Shown one piece after another: positions 63,046 to 64,000 of a stretch of DNA of 64,000 nt; position 1 is the first letter of the stretch; every line of letters starts with the position of its first letter. Made by a program: the position numbers and the translations under genes. The notes below the pieces were generated by a model, which did not search any database, was not told the origin of the DNA, and saw nothing but the letters and a program-made list of their open reading frames with translations. The stretch comes from Pontibacter vulgaris (GTDB lineage Bacteria; Bacteroidota; Bacteroidia; Cytophagales; Hymenobacteraceae), in assembly GCF_022758145.1 (NCBI RefSeq), contig NZ_JAJVDH010000003.1:496001-560000 (forward strand). Direction: 5' to 3'.

Positions 63046-64000
63046 CTAATTTCTTACTGCAATCATCAGCCCAAGCTCCTTATAACGCATTCCGAATTTC
63101 TTGGCAATGTGCGCGTTGGTTAAGCTACCTCTGTAAATATAGACGCCGCTACGGTAATGCTCATTAGTAAACAGCACTTCGTTTATGCCGCCATACTTTG
63201 AGATTTCAGAAAAAATTGGTGTAAATATATTGCTGAGTGCATTAGTCGCCGTTCTGGGCACACGCGAAGCGATGTTTGGTACGCAATAATGTATGATATC
63301 ATACTTGCGGTAAATAGGGCGGCTATGCGAGGTAAGTTCTGATGTTTCGAAACAACCACCCTGGTCTATGCAAACATCAATAATTACGGAGCCTGGGTCC
63401 ATTTGCGCAATTACGCTTTCTTCTACCATGCAGGTAATTTTACCTTCTTCGGCAACAAGTGCCCCAATAACCACATCTGCCTGCTTTATCTCGTTGTAAA
63501 GCACTGTTTTATCGAGCGTAGAAGTAAATATCTGCGAGCCAATGTTGTGCTTCAGGCGGCGAAGTTTGTAAATATGGTTATCAAAAACTTTTACTTCAGC
63601 CCCAAGTCCTAAGGCAGCGCGGGCAGCATATTCGGCTACAGTGCCGGCACCAAGTATAACTACCTTGGATGGTGGCACACCTGTAATTCCGCCAAGTATA
63701 ACCCCTTTGCCATCGTTGCTGCTGCTCAGGTATTCTGCCGCAATCAGCATCACCGTACTTCCGGCAATTTCACTCATGGCACGAACCACAGGTTTAGATT
63801 CTGATTTATCGCGGATCAGCTCAAAAGAAATAGCATTGATTTTTTTTCGGAGCAGCGCATTAATGTAATCTGAGGTAAGATTGCCGAAGTGAAGAGCGGA
63901 GATTAGTGTCTGGCCGGGGCGCAGGTATTCAATTTCGTCGTAAGTTGGAGGCGCTACTTTCAGTATGATATTGGCCTGGTATACTTCATCTATAGAGTAA
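63046..64000 (-). CDS. ald: Alanine dehydrogenase, 5' end outside window
   Basis: The frame is open from the window edge to the stop at 63046, leaving at least 317 codons of the C-terminal part. It contains VRAMSEIAGSTVMLIAAEYL, the NAD-binding loop VVILGAGTVAEYAARAALGLGAEV and DVCIDQGGCFETSELTSH, as in AlaDH/PNT proteins. YSIDEVYQANIILKVAPPT and RPGQTLISALHF at the visible start are also typical. It should convert alanine to pyruvate and ammonia with NAD. An apparent GTG start at 63789 is internal to the protein, since conserved sequence continues upstream. Confidence 0.93.
   Translation of the reverse strand, partial: YSIDEVYQANIILKVAPPTYDEIEYLRPGQTLISALHFGNLTSDYINALLRKKINAISFELIRDKSESKPVVRAMSEIAGSTVMLIAAEYLSSSNDGKGVILGGITGVPPSKVVILGAGTVAEYAARAALGLGAEVKVFDNHIYKLRRLKHNIGSQIFTSTLDKTVLYNEIKQADVVIGALVAEEGKITCMVEESVIAQMDPGSVIIDVCIDQGGCFETSELTSHSRPIYRKYDIIHYCVPNIASRVPRTATNALSNIFTPIFSEISKYGGINEVLFTNEHYRSGVYIYRGSLTNAHIAKKFGMRYKELGLMIAVRN

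Noticed and set aside
63046-63789. A short 247-aa protein starting at 63789 instead of a truncated alanine dehydrogenase
   Set aside because: Conserved AlaDH sequence continues in frame to the window edge, so 63789 is internal.
1-64000. AAGTATAA as a simple promoter element
   Set aside because: Copies occur deep inside genes in both orientations and in terminator stems, so position is not that of a promoter. The actual -7 boxes here read TAnnTTTG.

Overview
The window looks like chromosome from a Bacteroidota bacterium, most likely Cytophagales and Pontibacter/Hymenobacteraceae-like. The reasons are tandem SusC/SusD pairs, lipoproteins with a Cys-Asp-Asp start, -7 boxes of the Bacteroidota type TAnnTTTG, almost no Shine-Dalgarno sequences, and moderate GC. 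The placement is inferred from gene content; no database was searched. I found no rRNA, tRNA, CRISPR array, transposase or prophage gene.

Layout. 1-8.2 kb: TerB-like fragment, QueC-like PP-loop protein, pirin, Nudix hydrolase, two glycosyltransferases, GNAT acetyltransferase and histidine phosphatase. 8.4-17.6 kb: two consecutive SusC/SusD outer-membrane uptake pairs. 17.8-32.8 kb: housekeeping, peptidase and redox genes (surE, DoxX, M14, DUF885, M19 and M23 peptidases, nitroreductases, PhzF, an ABC exporter). 33.1-40.3 kb: core metabolism and replication (ribBA, dnaG, fahA, NifU-C and Mrp iron-sulfur carriers). 40.9-61.2 kb: a Wzx/Wzy-type surface polysaccharide locus, all on the minus strand. 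It runs from wza and wzc through UDP-GalNAcA synthesis (WbpO/WbpP-like), flippase, AsnB-like amidotransferase, polymerase, acyltransferases and glycosyltransferases to an initiating phosphoglycosyltransferase, an N-formyltransferase and an aminotransferase, with a separate FlaA1/WbpM-like dehydratase beyond it. 61.9-64 kb: flavin reductase and the 3' part of alanine dehydrogenase.

The polysaccharide genes form a coherent pathway. The dehydratase and aminotransferase would make a 4-amino-sugar, which the formyltransferase could N-formylate. WbpP and WbpO homologues would make UDP-GalNAcA, which the AsnB-like protein could amidate. The PGT would start the lipid-linked unit, GT4 enzymes extend it, Wzx flips it, Wzy polymerises it, and Wzc/Wza export it.

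The strongest unexplained signal is a short word, AAGTATAA (TTATACTT on the other strand). By hand I count roughly 95 exact copies, where chance predicts only a few. Copies lie in genes, between genes, and as inverted pairs forming terminator stems. They nearly vanish from the AT-rich core of the polysaccharide locus (44.6-56.7 kb, about 3 copies). That pattern resembles DNA-uptake sequences or other highly iterated genome signatures, and marks the core as probably acquired. Other signals are a shared operator-like word (ATGTACATACA) at the promoters of pirin and a nitroreductase, several families of REP-like intergenic repeats including inverted copies flanking dnaG, and a 12-bp tandem repeat encoding the tyrosine tail of Wzc.
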